Position numbers and translations under genes: made by a program. From positions 30,683-94,682 of the forward strand of contig JAOXFI010000015.1 in the NCBI GenBank assembly GCA_029232285.1: a stretch of 64,000 bases of DNA. Direction: 5' to 3'. The notes beneath the pieces are model-generated. The model ran no database searches. It was given only the letters and a program-made list of their open reading frames with translations, and had not been told where the DNA came from. Below, piece after piece: positions 1-9,051 of the stretch; the stretch's first letter is position 1; every line of letters starts with the position of its first letter. This stretch comes from Agmasoma carcini (nom. nud.). Taxonomy: Eukaryota; Microsporidia; Thelohaniidae.

Positions 1-219
1 CGTTGTTTAACTAAATTTATTTTACAGATTTTTGCTACATTATTTAATTGATTTACATTGCTATAAAATATAATGATTGTGTTTATTTAAAAAGAAATTC
101 AACTCCAACATGCACTGGTAGAGTCATAATAGATTTCCGATTTTATTTGCAAACCTTATATATAAATTTATTATAATTGTATGTTACAAATAAATATTTT
201 ACAGCAAACATATATACAA

Positions 220-650
220 AACTATTATAAGTCTAATCGTTATTAGATAAAAATTTTCAAACCACTTTGACCGATAAATTTTTAAAATCCCTCGTTGTGT
301 GTTTGGTATAATTATCCTGTTAAAAATTGGATTGTACTAGGAGCATTATAAATTATCAACATGTTTGTCTTCATTTTACCATCTATCATAACCAAATTAC
401 CAACACCAGCAGAAAAAAGATTCAAACCATAATTTTACCTCTTTTGTATTTAATTATTGACACAATATGGTTGTGATCTTTAACCACATCTTTTATTCGC
501 CAACAATACAGCCTTTCTTTGTTAATAAATAGTTTAGATGATGATTCATAACACCATAATGCACTTATTCGCATATTGTTATAACAAATCTGTCCTAGGC
601 GAGATAAATATTTTTCCGAAGAAGATGCTTGCTTATAACAACACACCCTT
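220..650 (-). pseudogene. Decayed Tc1/mariner transposase
   Basis: Read on the minus strand, two adjoining frames give the middle of a Tc1/mariner-type DDE transposase. The first contains ERLYCWR and ends in YKRGKIMV, matching the family segment before the MVWG motif. After one frameshift near 420, the next frame reads FSAGVGNLVMIDGKMK, the family's G-x-G-x-L-x-x-I-x-G block. A further frame near 280-310 gives QDNYTKHTTR, the second catalytic Asp block (QDN-x-x-x-H). There is no usable ATG, and I could not place the last catalytic acidic residue. This is a dead copy and not an active element. The family call is by motif only. Confidence 0.65.
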
Positions 651-1388
651 TCAAACTTTCACAATTAAACCAGCATTGAATAATGTGTGAGCTTTCCTTC
701 ATATTTTATCTTTTTTAAGACAATCACGTACACATTTTCAATAATTCTTATTTCAATTATACCATAAATATCGTACTTTTTACATATATCATGTAATTTA
801 TTCAAGTTTAAAATCCAAACCCTTTAATGCAATAACTTGGCCTATAATAAAATTAGATATTTGTTCATCGTAAATTATCTTTTTATAAAATTAAATTGTA
901 AAGGTGCAGTATTGTATTTCCCTAATTTTAATCTAATATTTGGTATTTTTAATTAATATATATTAGAATAAAAACAAAAATACAATTTATTGTTTATTTT
1001 TAAGTTATTTACTCTGGTGGTGTCATAATGGGGTTTTAGTTTATTTTGCTAGTCCTGTATACACGTAATTATTAAAAATATATAAAAGTCATACACGCTG
1101 TCAATAACTCTAAATAATTAAAAATTATATATGGAAACAAGAAGATTAACTTACACCATGTACAATGTACTATAAAAATAATAATTTGATAGGTAACCTA
1201 ACCTATATCCAGATCAATAGACTGATACAATATATTAAATACAATGTGATAACCTTAAGTATAAAATTATATACCAAAGCATATAATTATATTTGCACGC
1301 CAATATTAAATGGAATATTTTTTTTTATAATACAAACTTTTATAAATTTATTTATTAACAAACAAATTTTTATTAACTTAGCTAACCC
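651..1388. other. AT-rich stretch without a gene
   Basis: No convincing coding sequence is visible. The left part, up to roughly 800, may be the eroded N-terminal end of the adjoining minus-strand Tc1/mariner remnant, but no clear helix-turn-helix motif can be read. The right part is low-complexity AT sequence leading to the NIF3-like gene. An 81-codon open frame at 1165-1410 looks like translated AT-rich DNA and overlaps that gene's start. Confidence 0.5.
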
Positions 1389-2063
1389 ATGTCAACTATT
1401 AGAAAAATAAAGGAAGCATTTGAAGAATTCGCACCACAAGAATTAGTAGAATCATGGGACAATACAGGTATATTGATAGATTCTGGATGTGATAACAACA
1501 AAATATTACTTACAATTGATTTTAATGATGATATTGTTGATGAATGTATAAATAACAATATAAAGAATCTTGTTGTATATCATCCTATTATTTTCAAGCC
1601 AATCAAGTCAATAGTAAATCCTTTGTATATTAAATGTATACAAAATTATATATCAGTGTTTTGTCCACATACAACATTGGATCCGTTTATGAATGAAACT
1701 CTAGTTAAAATGCTAGAAGGAAAGTCTTTTATTGAGATTGTTGAGTATTTAAAGGATAAAGCCAATGTTGATCATTTAAGAGTTGTGAAGTCAAAATCTT
1801 ATGATAAATTAAGAGAATTAAAGGTTGGAGTTGGTTCAGCATTTAAAGAAATATCATTTAGAAATAAAATAATTGTGACAGGTGAGATGTCACATCATTC
1901 TATGCTGTCAGCTAAAGAGAAAGATAATTCGGTGATACTTCTTGAGCATTCTGTTTCTGAAAGAATAATTTTGCCAGATATTAGGAAGAAGTTAATAATT
2001 CATTTAAGTGACTTTGAAATTTATATAAGTAGAAATGATAAAGATCCAGTTGAGATTATATAA
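1389..2063 (+). CDS. NIF3-like protein (GTP cyclohydrolase I type 2 family)
   Basis: 224 residues. Family signatures are visible in order: ESWDNTGILI near the N-terminus, the metal-site histidine block VVYHPIIFKP (about residues 62-71), CPHTTLD (about 92-98), and a C-terminal GEMSHHSML followed by LLEHSVSER, which supplies the second cluster of metal-binding His and Glu. NIF3/DUF34 proteins are conserved dinuclear-metal proteins whose exact reaction is unsettled. They bind metals and have been linked to transcription factors and nucleotide metabolism. The length is slightly below the usual 250-370 residues because the insert domain of longer members is missing. The ATG follows AAATTTTTATTAAC and a CCC. 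It converges on the minus-strand gene ending at 2258. Confidence 0.85.
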   Translation: MSTIRKIKEAFEEFAPQELVESWDNTGILIDSGCDNNKILLTIDFNDDIVDECINNNIKNLVVYHPIIFKPIKSIVNPLYIKCIQNYISVFCPHTTLDPFMNETLVKMLEGKSFIEIVEYLKDKANVDHLRVVKSKSYDKLRELKVGVGSAFKEISFRNKIIVTGEMSHHSMLSAKEKDNSVILLEHSVSERIILPDIRKKLIIHLSDFEIYISRNDKDPVEII

Positions 2064-2257
2064 AATAGTATTTTATTTTAATAATTTTATATAAGGATTA
2101 TCTATCCAATTTCAAACTTTACACATCAATCGGTAAATAAATATTTTAATTTAATGTTAGTTAGTCTCTATAAAATAAATTATAAATTTACACTTAGGTA
2201 TGAATTGTTTAAAATTAGATGGAGAAATCTTATAATATAATCAATTATAAAATATAT

Positions 2258-3316
2258 TTATTCAATCAAAATGGCATCTACAATGCTAAATTTAACTAAC
2301 TTAGACAACACAACATCTAAATAAACCGGGTTATTAACATGAAAGTCTTTTATCATACTTACTAGCTCAGATTGTTGATCATTGGTCAGTCTAAAGCTAT
2401 TTTTATAATATTCTAAATAAGACAGAAAGTGTGTTATTGATGGTGAAGTAACCTTAAGAAAATCTTCAAAAAAAATAGTTTTAGAAGGAAAATCTTTCAA
2501 CATAAATTCTTTACCAGCCATAAAAGGTAAATCTTCAAATACAGAGTCATTGATAAGTGACTTAAGTCTTTTAGGATCACCAATTCTCTTACAAAGAGCC
2601 AAAATGTTAGCATTTAATAAATTGTTAAGCCTATCTTTTTCAAATGAGCTTGATAAGCAACTGTACTGCCTGTCAGAATATCTACGTTGAACTCTATTAA
2701 AGCTGCTATAGTTAGAAACACAAATAAATGACAGAATTTCATCTTTGAACTTAAATCTGTGCAAATTATCTGATAAATCACTAAATATTTCAACCTTGCC
2801 ACAAACTGATATCAAAACACCCATTGAAAAATAATTTTCATCAATCAAAACCCCATCAATTATATCTTTATTTAAAAATTCACATACTTTTGATATACAA
2901 AGTGATTTGTTGAATTTATAATATTTTATAATCATAAACACAAAAAATACATTAAGTCTATCATCAAATCTCTCTAATGATATGTCATTTAATTTTATAT
3001 CTTCAAAAATATTTGATATTGGTTTTAAGTTTAAAGTTGATTGTGCATTTAAATATTTGGCATGGATGTTACAACTAAGCATTACATCGGGATCTTGATG
3101 CTCACGTGTGAATAGTTCTCTAAAGGCTTCCTTGTATGACTCATTTTTTGATATAAATGCTTCTATAAGCCTAGCACATTCTTTTGATGTGGATGGTGAA
3201 TACATTACAAGATCAAAGAGTGCATATTTAAGAGCTTCTTTATCTTCAAACCTTTCCATATCATCAATAACATTTTCTATGCTTTTATCATCTAAATAGA
3301 GAAGTTGGTTCAACAT
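2258..3316 (-). CDS. Possible large subunit of the nuclear cap-binding complex, reduced
   Basis: 352 residues, predicted all-helical, with no catalytic motif. The best clue is the last 70 residues: a segment around SITHFLSYLEYYKNSF, then a loop, then LDVVLSKLVKFSIVDA. This resembles the part of CBP80/NCBP1 where a helix pair precedes the conserved block about a remaining terminus that is no longer active. CBP80 normally has about 800 residues in three MIF4G-type domains, so this would be less than half of one. Another helical-repeat protein is quite possible. The start is well supported: the ATG is immediately preceded, on its own strand, by AAAAAATTTTCC. It lies 297 bp downstream of MCM3 on the same strand, across an AT-rich repeat. 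Confidence 0.4.
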   Translation of the reverse strand: MLNQLLYLDDKSIENVIDDMERFEDKEALKYALFDLVMYSPSTSKECARLIEAFISKNESYKEAFRELFTREHQDPDVMLSCNIHAKYLNAQSTLNLKPISNIFEDIKLNDISLERFDDRLNVFFVFMIIKYYKFNKSLCISKVCEFLNKDIIDGVLIDENYFSMGVLISVCGKVEIFSDLSDNLHRFKFKDEILSFICVSNYSSFNRVQRRYSDRQYSCLSSSFEKDRLNNLLNANILALCKRIGDPKRLKSLINDSVFEDLPFMAGKEFMLKDFPSKTIFFEDFLKVTSPSITHFLSYLEYYKNSFRLTNDQQSELVSMIKDFHVNNPVYLDVVLSKLVKFSIVDAILIE

Positions 3317-3613
3317 GGAAAATTTTTTAAAATTTATCTTAATGTTATCAAAAGGAATGATATAATAGAATAATAATATAATAGGATAATATATAAAAAA
3401 TAATAATATATAATAAGATAATAATATAATTATAATAGGTATAATATATATAATAGAATTATAATAGGATAATAATAGGATAATAAAAGGAATAATATAA
3501 TAGGATAATATATATAAAATAATAATGGAATTATAATAGGTATAATAATATATAATAGGATAATATATAAAATAATAATATCACATCAAAACACATAAAA
3601 ATTAAATACCATT
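3317..3613. repeat. AT-rich imperfect tandem repeat between MCM3 and its downstream neighbour
   Basis: From about 3357 to 3585 the sequence is an imperfect array built from AGGATAATATATAAAATAAT-like words with variable spacing (ATAATAGGATAA recurs many times). Purines dominate the plus strand between the AT steps. It fills nearly the whole gap between the MCM3 stop and the next start, so promoter elements for the downstream gene can only lie in the last 40 bp. Confidence 0.8.
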
Positions 3614-5587
3614 TTAATCCAAAAAGTAAATCTTTTCATCTTTATCTTCATACAAAACAACATCCTGTGCAGCTAATTCAAATGCAACCTCTTCAACTTC
3701 ACTTTTATTAAATCCTTTAGAAACAATTTCACTAATTGATAATTCATGTTCATTTACATTTTCACTTCTCCATGACCAAATAGCTTCCTTAATTTCATCT
3801 TTAGAATTTGAAATTACAATTTCATCACCAAGTTTTTCTTCTTCCACAACTTGTGGTTTTCTGACTTGCTGCTTTCTAATTGGCTTCTTTAAAATCGATA
3901 AATTTACCATTTCAATAACTTCAATAACATCAACTTCTTCAACCACCTCGGAAAGTCTAAGCTTAGCATGAGCAGTGGATAAACGAATGATCGTTTCTAA
4001 CAATCTTGGTGTTATCGATACAACTAAATGCCTAGAATTCTTATTTGCTCTAAGATTTGTATATTCTTTACATATCAATGAAGCAGCTTCACGAGATAGG
4101 CTTGGTCTCAATTTCTTAGCATATGCTACAAATTCTTTTAATAAATTTTGAGAAACTTCACCACAAACAGCCTTTTCATCCATATGCATTTTTATGACAT
4201 GATTACTGATCAAATTATCAATTTCTTCAGTTGCTTTATCAATTGTTATGAAAACCAAGTCAAATCTCGTCATTAATGACTCAGGTAGTTTTACATTGTC
4301 AGATGGTGTTCTTCTTTCATCATATGATCCAAAGATTGGATTAGCTGCAGCTAAGACCGAACATCTTGCATTCAGTGTAGTATGAATACCAGCCTTTGAA
4401 ATAGTAACAGTTTGTTGTTCCATCACTTCATGAATTGCTACTCTATCATTTTCATCCATTTTATCAAACTCATCAATGCATACAATACCACCATCAGCAA
4501 GAACCATGGCACCTGCCTCTAACCTACGATCCCCTGTGTCCTTATCTTGCACAACAGCTGCTGTCAAACCAACACCAGATGAACCTCTACCAGTAGTTGC
4601 AACAGAAAGAGGTGCAAAATTTAAAGTATATCTTAATAATTGAGATTTTGCTGTTGATGGATCACCAACTAAAAGAATATTGATATCACCTCTAATTCTA
4701 GAACCATTTTTCATAATAACTTCATTACCACCAACCATTTGCATGAGTATGGCCTTTTTGATTAAATCATGTCCATAAATTGAAGGTGCTATTGATTTAA
4801 ATTTAAGATCACTTTCTGATAATAATTTAAGCTTTTCAAGACTATAAGTTGAGACTTGAACTTGATCTTTCAAAGGTTTAATATTGTTAGCTATACAAAC
4901 AGTTCTGAATTGGTTTGGGAATTTTTGAGCTAAAGGAACGATGCTTTTATAAACACCATAAATTTTTATTCTATCACCTGGTTTTGTTGAGTCAACAAGG
5001 TCATCTGTTAGGATTACCTCCAGTGATCTAGGAAGTTGTCCAGGGGGTGAATTCTCGGGCATTTCCTGAACAAGAATAGTCTGAAAGTCGAAGTAATCAC
5101 TTAGACCGAACTCTGTTGTGATGGGATTGCCTTTGTTATCCTTCAATGGATAAATAGTGTTAGTTGGTGCTAGTTTTGATATCATAGTATTGTCTCTGTA
5201 CTCCTTCTCAAGAAATTCGTTAGATGATTCTGAGTAATGTACGCTTCTTTGTATCTTTGGTCGTACTAAAGAAACACTGGTAACGATGCCTTCAACAGAA
5301 ATCATGCGAGATATTAAAGTGCTCTTTAAAGTTCTTGGATTAACTGAATTGGAGCCAAAAGAACCAACAAAGCCAATGTGTTTAATGAGGGTTAGTTCTT
5401 GCAAGTCTTCTTCAATGAAAGGAATAACGTCGATAGGTCTTTTTAAGATGAAATCGGCCAATTCTTTTGAGAAATTACGAATGTGGTTGATGTTGTAAAT
5501 AAAACGAGCTGTATTTTCAGCTGCCAATTGATTTTGGATTGTTTCTGAATATTCTTTAAATTTTTCTAATGCTTCTGGAGCTTCCAT
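3614..5587 (-). CDS. MCM3: DNA replication licensing factor MCM3
   Basis: 657 residues, a subunit of the MCM2-7 replicative helicase. Walker A is GDPSTAKS (308-315), Walker B IVCIDEFDKM (368-377), and the arginine-finger motif SLMTRFD (437-443). MCM3 rather than another subunit is indicated by the N-terminal segments SVHYSESSNE, TIYPLKDNKGNP and QEMPENSPPGQLPRS. The zinc-ribbon cysteines of other MCMs are absent, as expected for MCM3. The C-terminal winged-helix region (about 590-657) is kept, while the linker is short and basic compared with yeast (about 970 residues). The ATG is preceded by AAAAATTTTCC on its strand. A PSF2-like GINS subunit lies elsewhere in the window, so two parts of the CMG helicase are represented. 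Confidence 0.95.
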   Translation of the reverse strand: MEAPEALEKFKEYSETIQNQLAAENTARFIYNINHIRNFSKELADFILKRPIDVIPFIEEDLQELTLIKHIGFVGSFGSNSVNPRTLKSTLISRMISVEGIVTSVSLVRPKIQRSVHYSESSNEFLEKEYRDNTMISKLAPTNTIYPLKDNKGNPITTEFGLSDYFDFQTILVQEMPENSPPGQLPRSLEVILTDDLVDSTKPGDRIKIYGVYKSIVPLAQKFPNQFRTVCIANNIKPLKDQVQVSTYSLEKLKLLSESDLKFKSIAPSIYGHDLIKKAILMQMVGGNEVIMKNGSRIRGDINILLVGDPSTAKSQLLRYTLNFAPLSVATTGRGSSGVGLTAAVVQDKDTGDRRLEAGAMVLADGGIVCIDEFDKMDENDRVAIHEVMEQQTVTISKAGIHTTLNARCSVLAAANPIFGSYDERRTPSDNVKLPESLMTRFDLVFITIDKATEEIDNLISNHVIKMHMDEKAVCGEVSQNLLKEFVAYAKKLRPSLSREAASLICKEYTNLRANKNSRHLVVSITPRLLETIIRLSTAHAKLRLSEVVEEVDVIEVIEMVNLSILKKPIRKQQVRKPQVVEEEKLGDEIVISNSKDEIKEAIWSWRSENVNEHELSISEIVSKGFNKSEVEEVAFELAAQDVVLYEDKDEKIYFLD

Positions 5588-5862
5588 GGAAAATTTTTCA
5601 AAAATGATTTTTATTAAAATTATAATAAATGTGATTTATGTCTTATATTTTATACTTATTATCATTATTTCTTACAATAAATATATTATTAACATAATTT
5701 TAATTAAACAGTTTAAAATAATTTATGATATTCAAATTTTTATTATATTATTACACAAGTCTTTCTTATAGAACCATATTTATGCATATATTTTTTTCTT
5801 AAATAGTTAAAATATTTATGCATTTATGCATTTAATTTAAAAATAAAAAAAAATTTAATTTC
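5588..5862. other. Divergent intergenic region upstream of MCM3 and the copper ATPase
   Basis: A 275-bp AT-rich spacer that must hold promoters for both divergent genes. Each start has its own AAAATTT-type signal at the edge. TATGCAT words cluster at 5780-5832 just before the ATPase start, and the same word recurs after its stop. Confidence 0.6.
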
Positions 5863-8022
5863 ATGCACTCTAAAATAATAAACATCTCCAACTTGAACTG
5901 TGGAAAGTGTGAAGAGAAGATAAGAAAGGTATTAGGAAAGTTTGTTAATATTTGTAAGACCAATGTTATATTAAAAGAAATATACATAGAATACGATGGT
6001 AAATTATCAGAAATAATTAATGAACTTAAAAGAAATAATTTTAAAATCAATTCTGATCCAAATTATTTAATATTGATAATCTCAACCATCCTCTCTTTGA
6101 TATTTGACAGTTATTATTTAAAATTAATACATAATTTATTATATTTAATTAACTTTAACTTTAGTGTCAATTATATGATAGGCTCAATCATATTTCTAAT
6201 AGAACCAAAAACTTCTACTTATTTCCTTGGTTTTAAAATACTATCAAGTTATATCGTTAGTAAAATCAAAGACAAAGACTTTAAATTTATTGATGACTCT
6301 ATCGATTATGATGCAATAGTGTTGGATGGTTCAGCCTTTTTTGATGAATCAAACCTTACAGGAGAGACAAAACTAGAACTAAAAGTAAAAGGTTCTAAAA
6401 TTAGAAGAAACTCTAAAATTGTATTTGGTAAAGTAAAAATCAAAAAATTACCAACAAACGATGTTCAATCCTTCAAATATTCATCAAACCACAAAAATTA
6501 TTTTATTTATGTTTTTTATGCTTCAATTTTTGTATTTTTTATGCAAAATATAATTTTTATATTTTATAGACCTACAATTTTATTTTATAACACTGACAAT
6601 CAAATTAAAGTAGCTTTTCAATTAGCATTAAATACTTTTGCTATTTTATGTCCATGTTCATTAACAATAGCCAAACCTTTATTAAATCTAAAATTAGGTT
6701 ATGAAATGCAAAAGAATAACATTTTAATTAAGAACATAAATTTTATTGATAAAAATCCAACAAAATGTTTTATAGATAAAACAGGAACTTTAACTGATGA
6801 TATTTTCATAAGTAATTTTATAGTTTATGATAATTCAATTGAAAATATTTATTCTAAAATTTATAACATTGAAGAAAATTCAAATCATCCAATCGGGAAA
6901 GCTCTTGCTGAATATGTTTATAGAAAAAGCAATGTTGAATGGTCAAAGGTTGAAAATATGAAATATTTAACAGGTGGAGGGATTCAAGGTAATGTATTTG
7001 GTAAAAATATTAGAATTGGAACTAAAAAGTTTTGTGAAGATATAAAAGATTTTGTTGGTATTGATATTAACACTTTTTATCAATGTGAAATAATTGAAGG
7101 TGATACCAATTCATTAGAATATATCAATTATTCTTATAAAGAAGGTGATAACAATGTATTAAAACCTGACAATCATTCTTATAAAGAAGGTGATACCAAT
7201 GTATTAAAACCTGACAATCATTCTTATAAAGAAGGTGATATTAATGAAATTGATAGCAATGTATTAAAACCTGTCAACCATTCTTATAAAGAAGGTGATA
7301 TTAATGAAAGTGATAACAATATATTAAAACCTGTTAATCATTCTTATAAAGAAGATGATATTAATGCATTAGAACCGGTCAATCATTCTTATAAAGAAGG
7401 TGGAGGTGATATTAATGCATTAGAACCGGTCAATCATTCTAATGATAATAATCAAACAAAAACCAATAATGATATTTATATTTCTGAAGATGGTAAAATA
7501 TTTGCAGGCTTTAATGTAAAACAAAAAATAAGAAAAAATGCTTTTGAATTAATTCAATATTTATATTCCTTAAATATAAAACCAATATTATTAACAGGTG
7601 ACACCAAAGAAGCTGCCTTAGAAGTATGTACAGAACTTGGCATATTCACATCTTATCATGGTGCAACTTCTGATTCTAAAGCAGAATTAGTAAAAGATCA
7701 AATTTATATTGGAGATGGTGCTAATGACACCAAAGCTTTATTTAATGCTAGTCTAGGAATAGGCATAAGAAACAGAGCAGCTGATGTTATATTACTTGAT
7801 GAAGATTTAAATTCAATAGTTAAATTCTTGGAAATATCAAAAAGAGTAAGGAGAAGACATTTCATAAATGTCATCCTATCAATAATTTATAATATAATAT
7901 CATTTCCTGTTGTTTCTGGTATTTTAGCTCCATTCAATATTTATATTGATTTAAAGGTTAGTTGTTTATGTATGTTTTTTAGTTCTTTGTCTTTGTTATT
8001 ATCCACTTGTACTTTTAAATAA
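5863..8022 (+). CDS. Copper-type P1B ATPase with an internal repeat expansion
   Basis: 719 residues. A heavy-metal-associated domain with CGKC (13-16) starts the protein. The actuator loop has TGET (166-169, usually TGES/P). The ion-path motif CPC is at 263-265 inside LNTFAILCPCSLTIAKP, the phosphorylation motif DKTGTLTD begins at D305, the nucleotide-domain HP is at 342-343, GDT precedes the hinge, and GDGAND is at 617-622. Two C-terminal membrane helices follow. This is the CPC class that moves Cu(I) out of the cytosol or into the secretory pathway (Ccc2/ATP7-like). The segment between HMA and actuator is shorter than usual, so some of the first four helices may be lost. About 105 residues (422-526) are a tandem repeat inserted between the nucleotide-binding core and the hinge. 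The ATG follows AAAATTTAATTTC. All catalytic motifs remain, so it is probably functional. Confidence 0.9.
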   Translation: MHSKIINISNLNCGKCEEKIRKVLGKFVNICKTNVILKEIYIEYDGKLSEIINELKRNNFKINSDPNYLILIISTILSLIFDSYYLKLIHNLLYLINFNFSVNYMIGSIIFLIEPKTSTYFLGFKILSSYIVSKIKDKDFKFIDDSIDYDAIVLDGSAFFDESNLTGETKLELKVKGSKIRRNSKIVFGKVKIKKLPTNDVQSFKYSSNHKNYFIYVFYASIFVFFMQNIIFIFYRPTILFYNTDNQIKVAFQLALNTFAILCPCSLTIAKPLLNLKLGYEMQKNNILIKNINFIDKNPTKCFIDKTGTLTDDIFISNFIVYDNSIENIYSKIYNIEENSNHPIGKALAEYVYRKSNVEWSKVENMKYLTGGGIQGNVFGKNIRIGTKKFCEDIKDFVGIDINTFYQCEIIEGDTNSLEYINYSYKEGDNNVLKPDNHSYKEGDTNVLKPDNHSYKEGDINEIDSNVLKPVNHSYKEGDINESDNNILKPVNHSYKEDDINALEPVNHSYKEGGGDINALEPVNHSNDNNQTKTNNDIYISEDGKIFAGFNVKQKIRKNAFELIQYLYSLNIKPILLTGDTKEAALEVCTELGIFTSYHGATSDSKAELVKDQIYIGDGANDTKALFNASLGIGIRNRAADVILLDEDLNSIVKFLEISKRVRRRHFINVILSIIYNIISFPVVSGILAPFNIYIDLKVSCLCMFFSSLSLLLSTCTFK
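7126..7440 (+). repeat. In-frame 45-bp minisatellite inside the copper ATPase gene
   Basis: Six full units of about 45 bp and one partial one. Each unit encodes a 15-residue block of the form NHSYKEGDxNVLKPD. Units 3 and 4 carry 5-residue insertions (INEID, INESD) and unit 6 a two-residue GG insertion. All length changes are multiples of three, so the reading frame is kept. The encoded sequence is hydrophilic and probably forms a flexible exposed loop off the nucleotide-binding domain. Confidence 0.95.
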
Positions 8023-8055
8023 ATTCATTTATGATTGATATTATGCATAAAAGTT

Positions 8056-8250
8056 ATGCATAAATATTTTATTATATAGAAATTATACATTTAGTTATAT
8101 ATAAACATCTCATTACATATTAACTATAAACAAATGCATAAATATTTTATTATATTTTATTATACATTTAATTATATACAAACATCTCATTACATATTAA
8201 CTATAGACAATTGCATAAATATTTTATGCATTAAAAATATACAAATTTTA
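8056..8250 (+). repeat. 78-bp direct repeat downstream of the copper ATPase
   Basis: Two nearly identical 78-bp units, 8056-8133 and 8134-8211, each beginning ATGCATAAATATTTTATTAT and containing AACATCTCATTACATATTAA. A third partial copy of the unit start reaches about 8232. The array lies between the ATPase stop and the PIG-L start, so it occupies the PIG-L promoter region. Confidence 0.85.
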
Positions 8251-8257
8251 TTAACCT

Positions 8258-8872
8258 ATGTTTTATAAGATAGTTATTTTTATAACGTTTTATTTTATAT
8301 TAAGAAATATTAAAATTATATTTAAAAGAGAAATGAAATGTTTAGATAATGTTCTTCTACTCATAGCACATCCGGATGATGAATCTATGTTCTTCTCTCC
8401 TCTTCTATACAACTATAATTGCATTATTTGTTGTCTTTCTTATAATAAATTAAGAAAAAAAGAAATAGAAAATTTATGCATAAAAAAACAACTAAAAATT
8501 ATATTTGGTAATTTTATTGATAATGAAAATTGGAATGAGTTTGATATTTTAATTTTTTTAAGAAATATCATCAAGAAAAATAATATAAAAACTTTAATAA
8601 CTTTTGATGAATATGGAGTATCAGGACATAAAAATCATATATCATGTTATCATGCATCAAATTTATTACATAAGGAAATTAATATCAATTTTAAATATTT
8701 GAAATCTAAAAATATATTTGAAAAATATATTTTTGATTTTAATTATTATAATTTATCATGTCCTTTGTACTATAGCATAAATAATATGAGAAATCATAAA
8801 TCACAGTTGGTGTGGTTTAGATTTTTATATTTTATGTTTAGTGATTATATGATTTATAACGAGTATAGGTGA
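8258..8872 (+). CDS. GPI12: N-acetylglucosaminyl-phosphatidylinositol de-N-acetylase (PIG-L/GPI12)
   Basis: 204 residues. It carries out the second step of GPI-anchor synthesis, removing acetate from GlcNAc-PI at the cytosolic face of the ER. An N-terminal hydrophobic helix (residues 4-22) fits the single membrane anchor of PIG-L. The zinc-site motif AHPDDE is at 37-42 and the second metal motif GVSGHKNH at 120-127. Length is a little below yeast GPI12 (about 300). The ATG follows AAATTTTATTAACC. Microsporidia are believed to use GPI-anchored spore wall proteins, which gives the enzyme a plausible role. It converges on the Enp2-like gene across a 21-bp tandem array. Confidence 0.9.
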   Translation: MFYKIVIFITFYFILRNIKIIFKREMKCLDNVLLLIAHPDDESMFFSPLLYNYNCIICCLSYNKLRKKEIENLCIKKQLKIIFGNFIDNENWNEFDILIFLRNIIKKNNIKTLITFDEYGVSGHKNHISCYHASNLLHKEININFKYLKSKNIFEKYIFDFNYYNLSCPLYYSINNMRNHKSQLVWFRFLYFMFSDYMIYNEYR

Positions 8873-8909
8873 ATGTGATAGTATTGGTGGTGTGATTATG
8901 TAACTGAGT

Positions 8910-9006
8910 ATTATATTGTGATTAACTATTATTAGATTGTGATTAACTATTATTATATTGTAATTAACTATTCTTATATTGTAATTAATTATTATCTTGT
9001 AATCAT
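8910..9006 (+). repeat. 21-bp tandem repeat between convergent genes
   Basis: About 4.5 copies of a 21-bp unit, TATTGTGATTAACTATTATT plus A, with drift from GTGATTAA to GTAATTAA towards the right end. It sits between two converging stop codons (8872 and 9052). Confidence 0.85.
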
Positions 9007-9051
9007 CTATACTCAACTTAAATCATGTGTTAAACAAAAATATTTAATATT

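Noticed and set aside
1165..1410. 81-codon plus-strand frame before the NIF3-like gene
   Set aside because: Its product is low-complexity (Ile, Asn, Tyr, Lys), it overlaps the better-supported start at 1389, and there is no AAATTTT signal before it.
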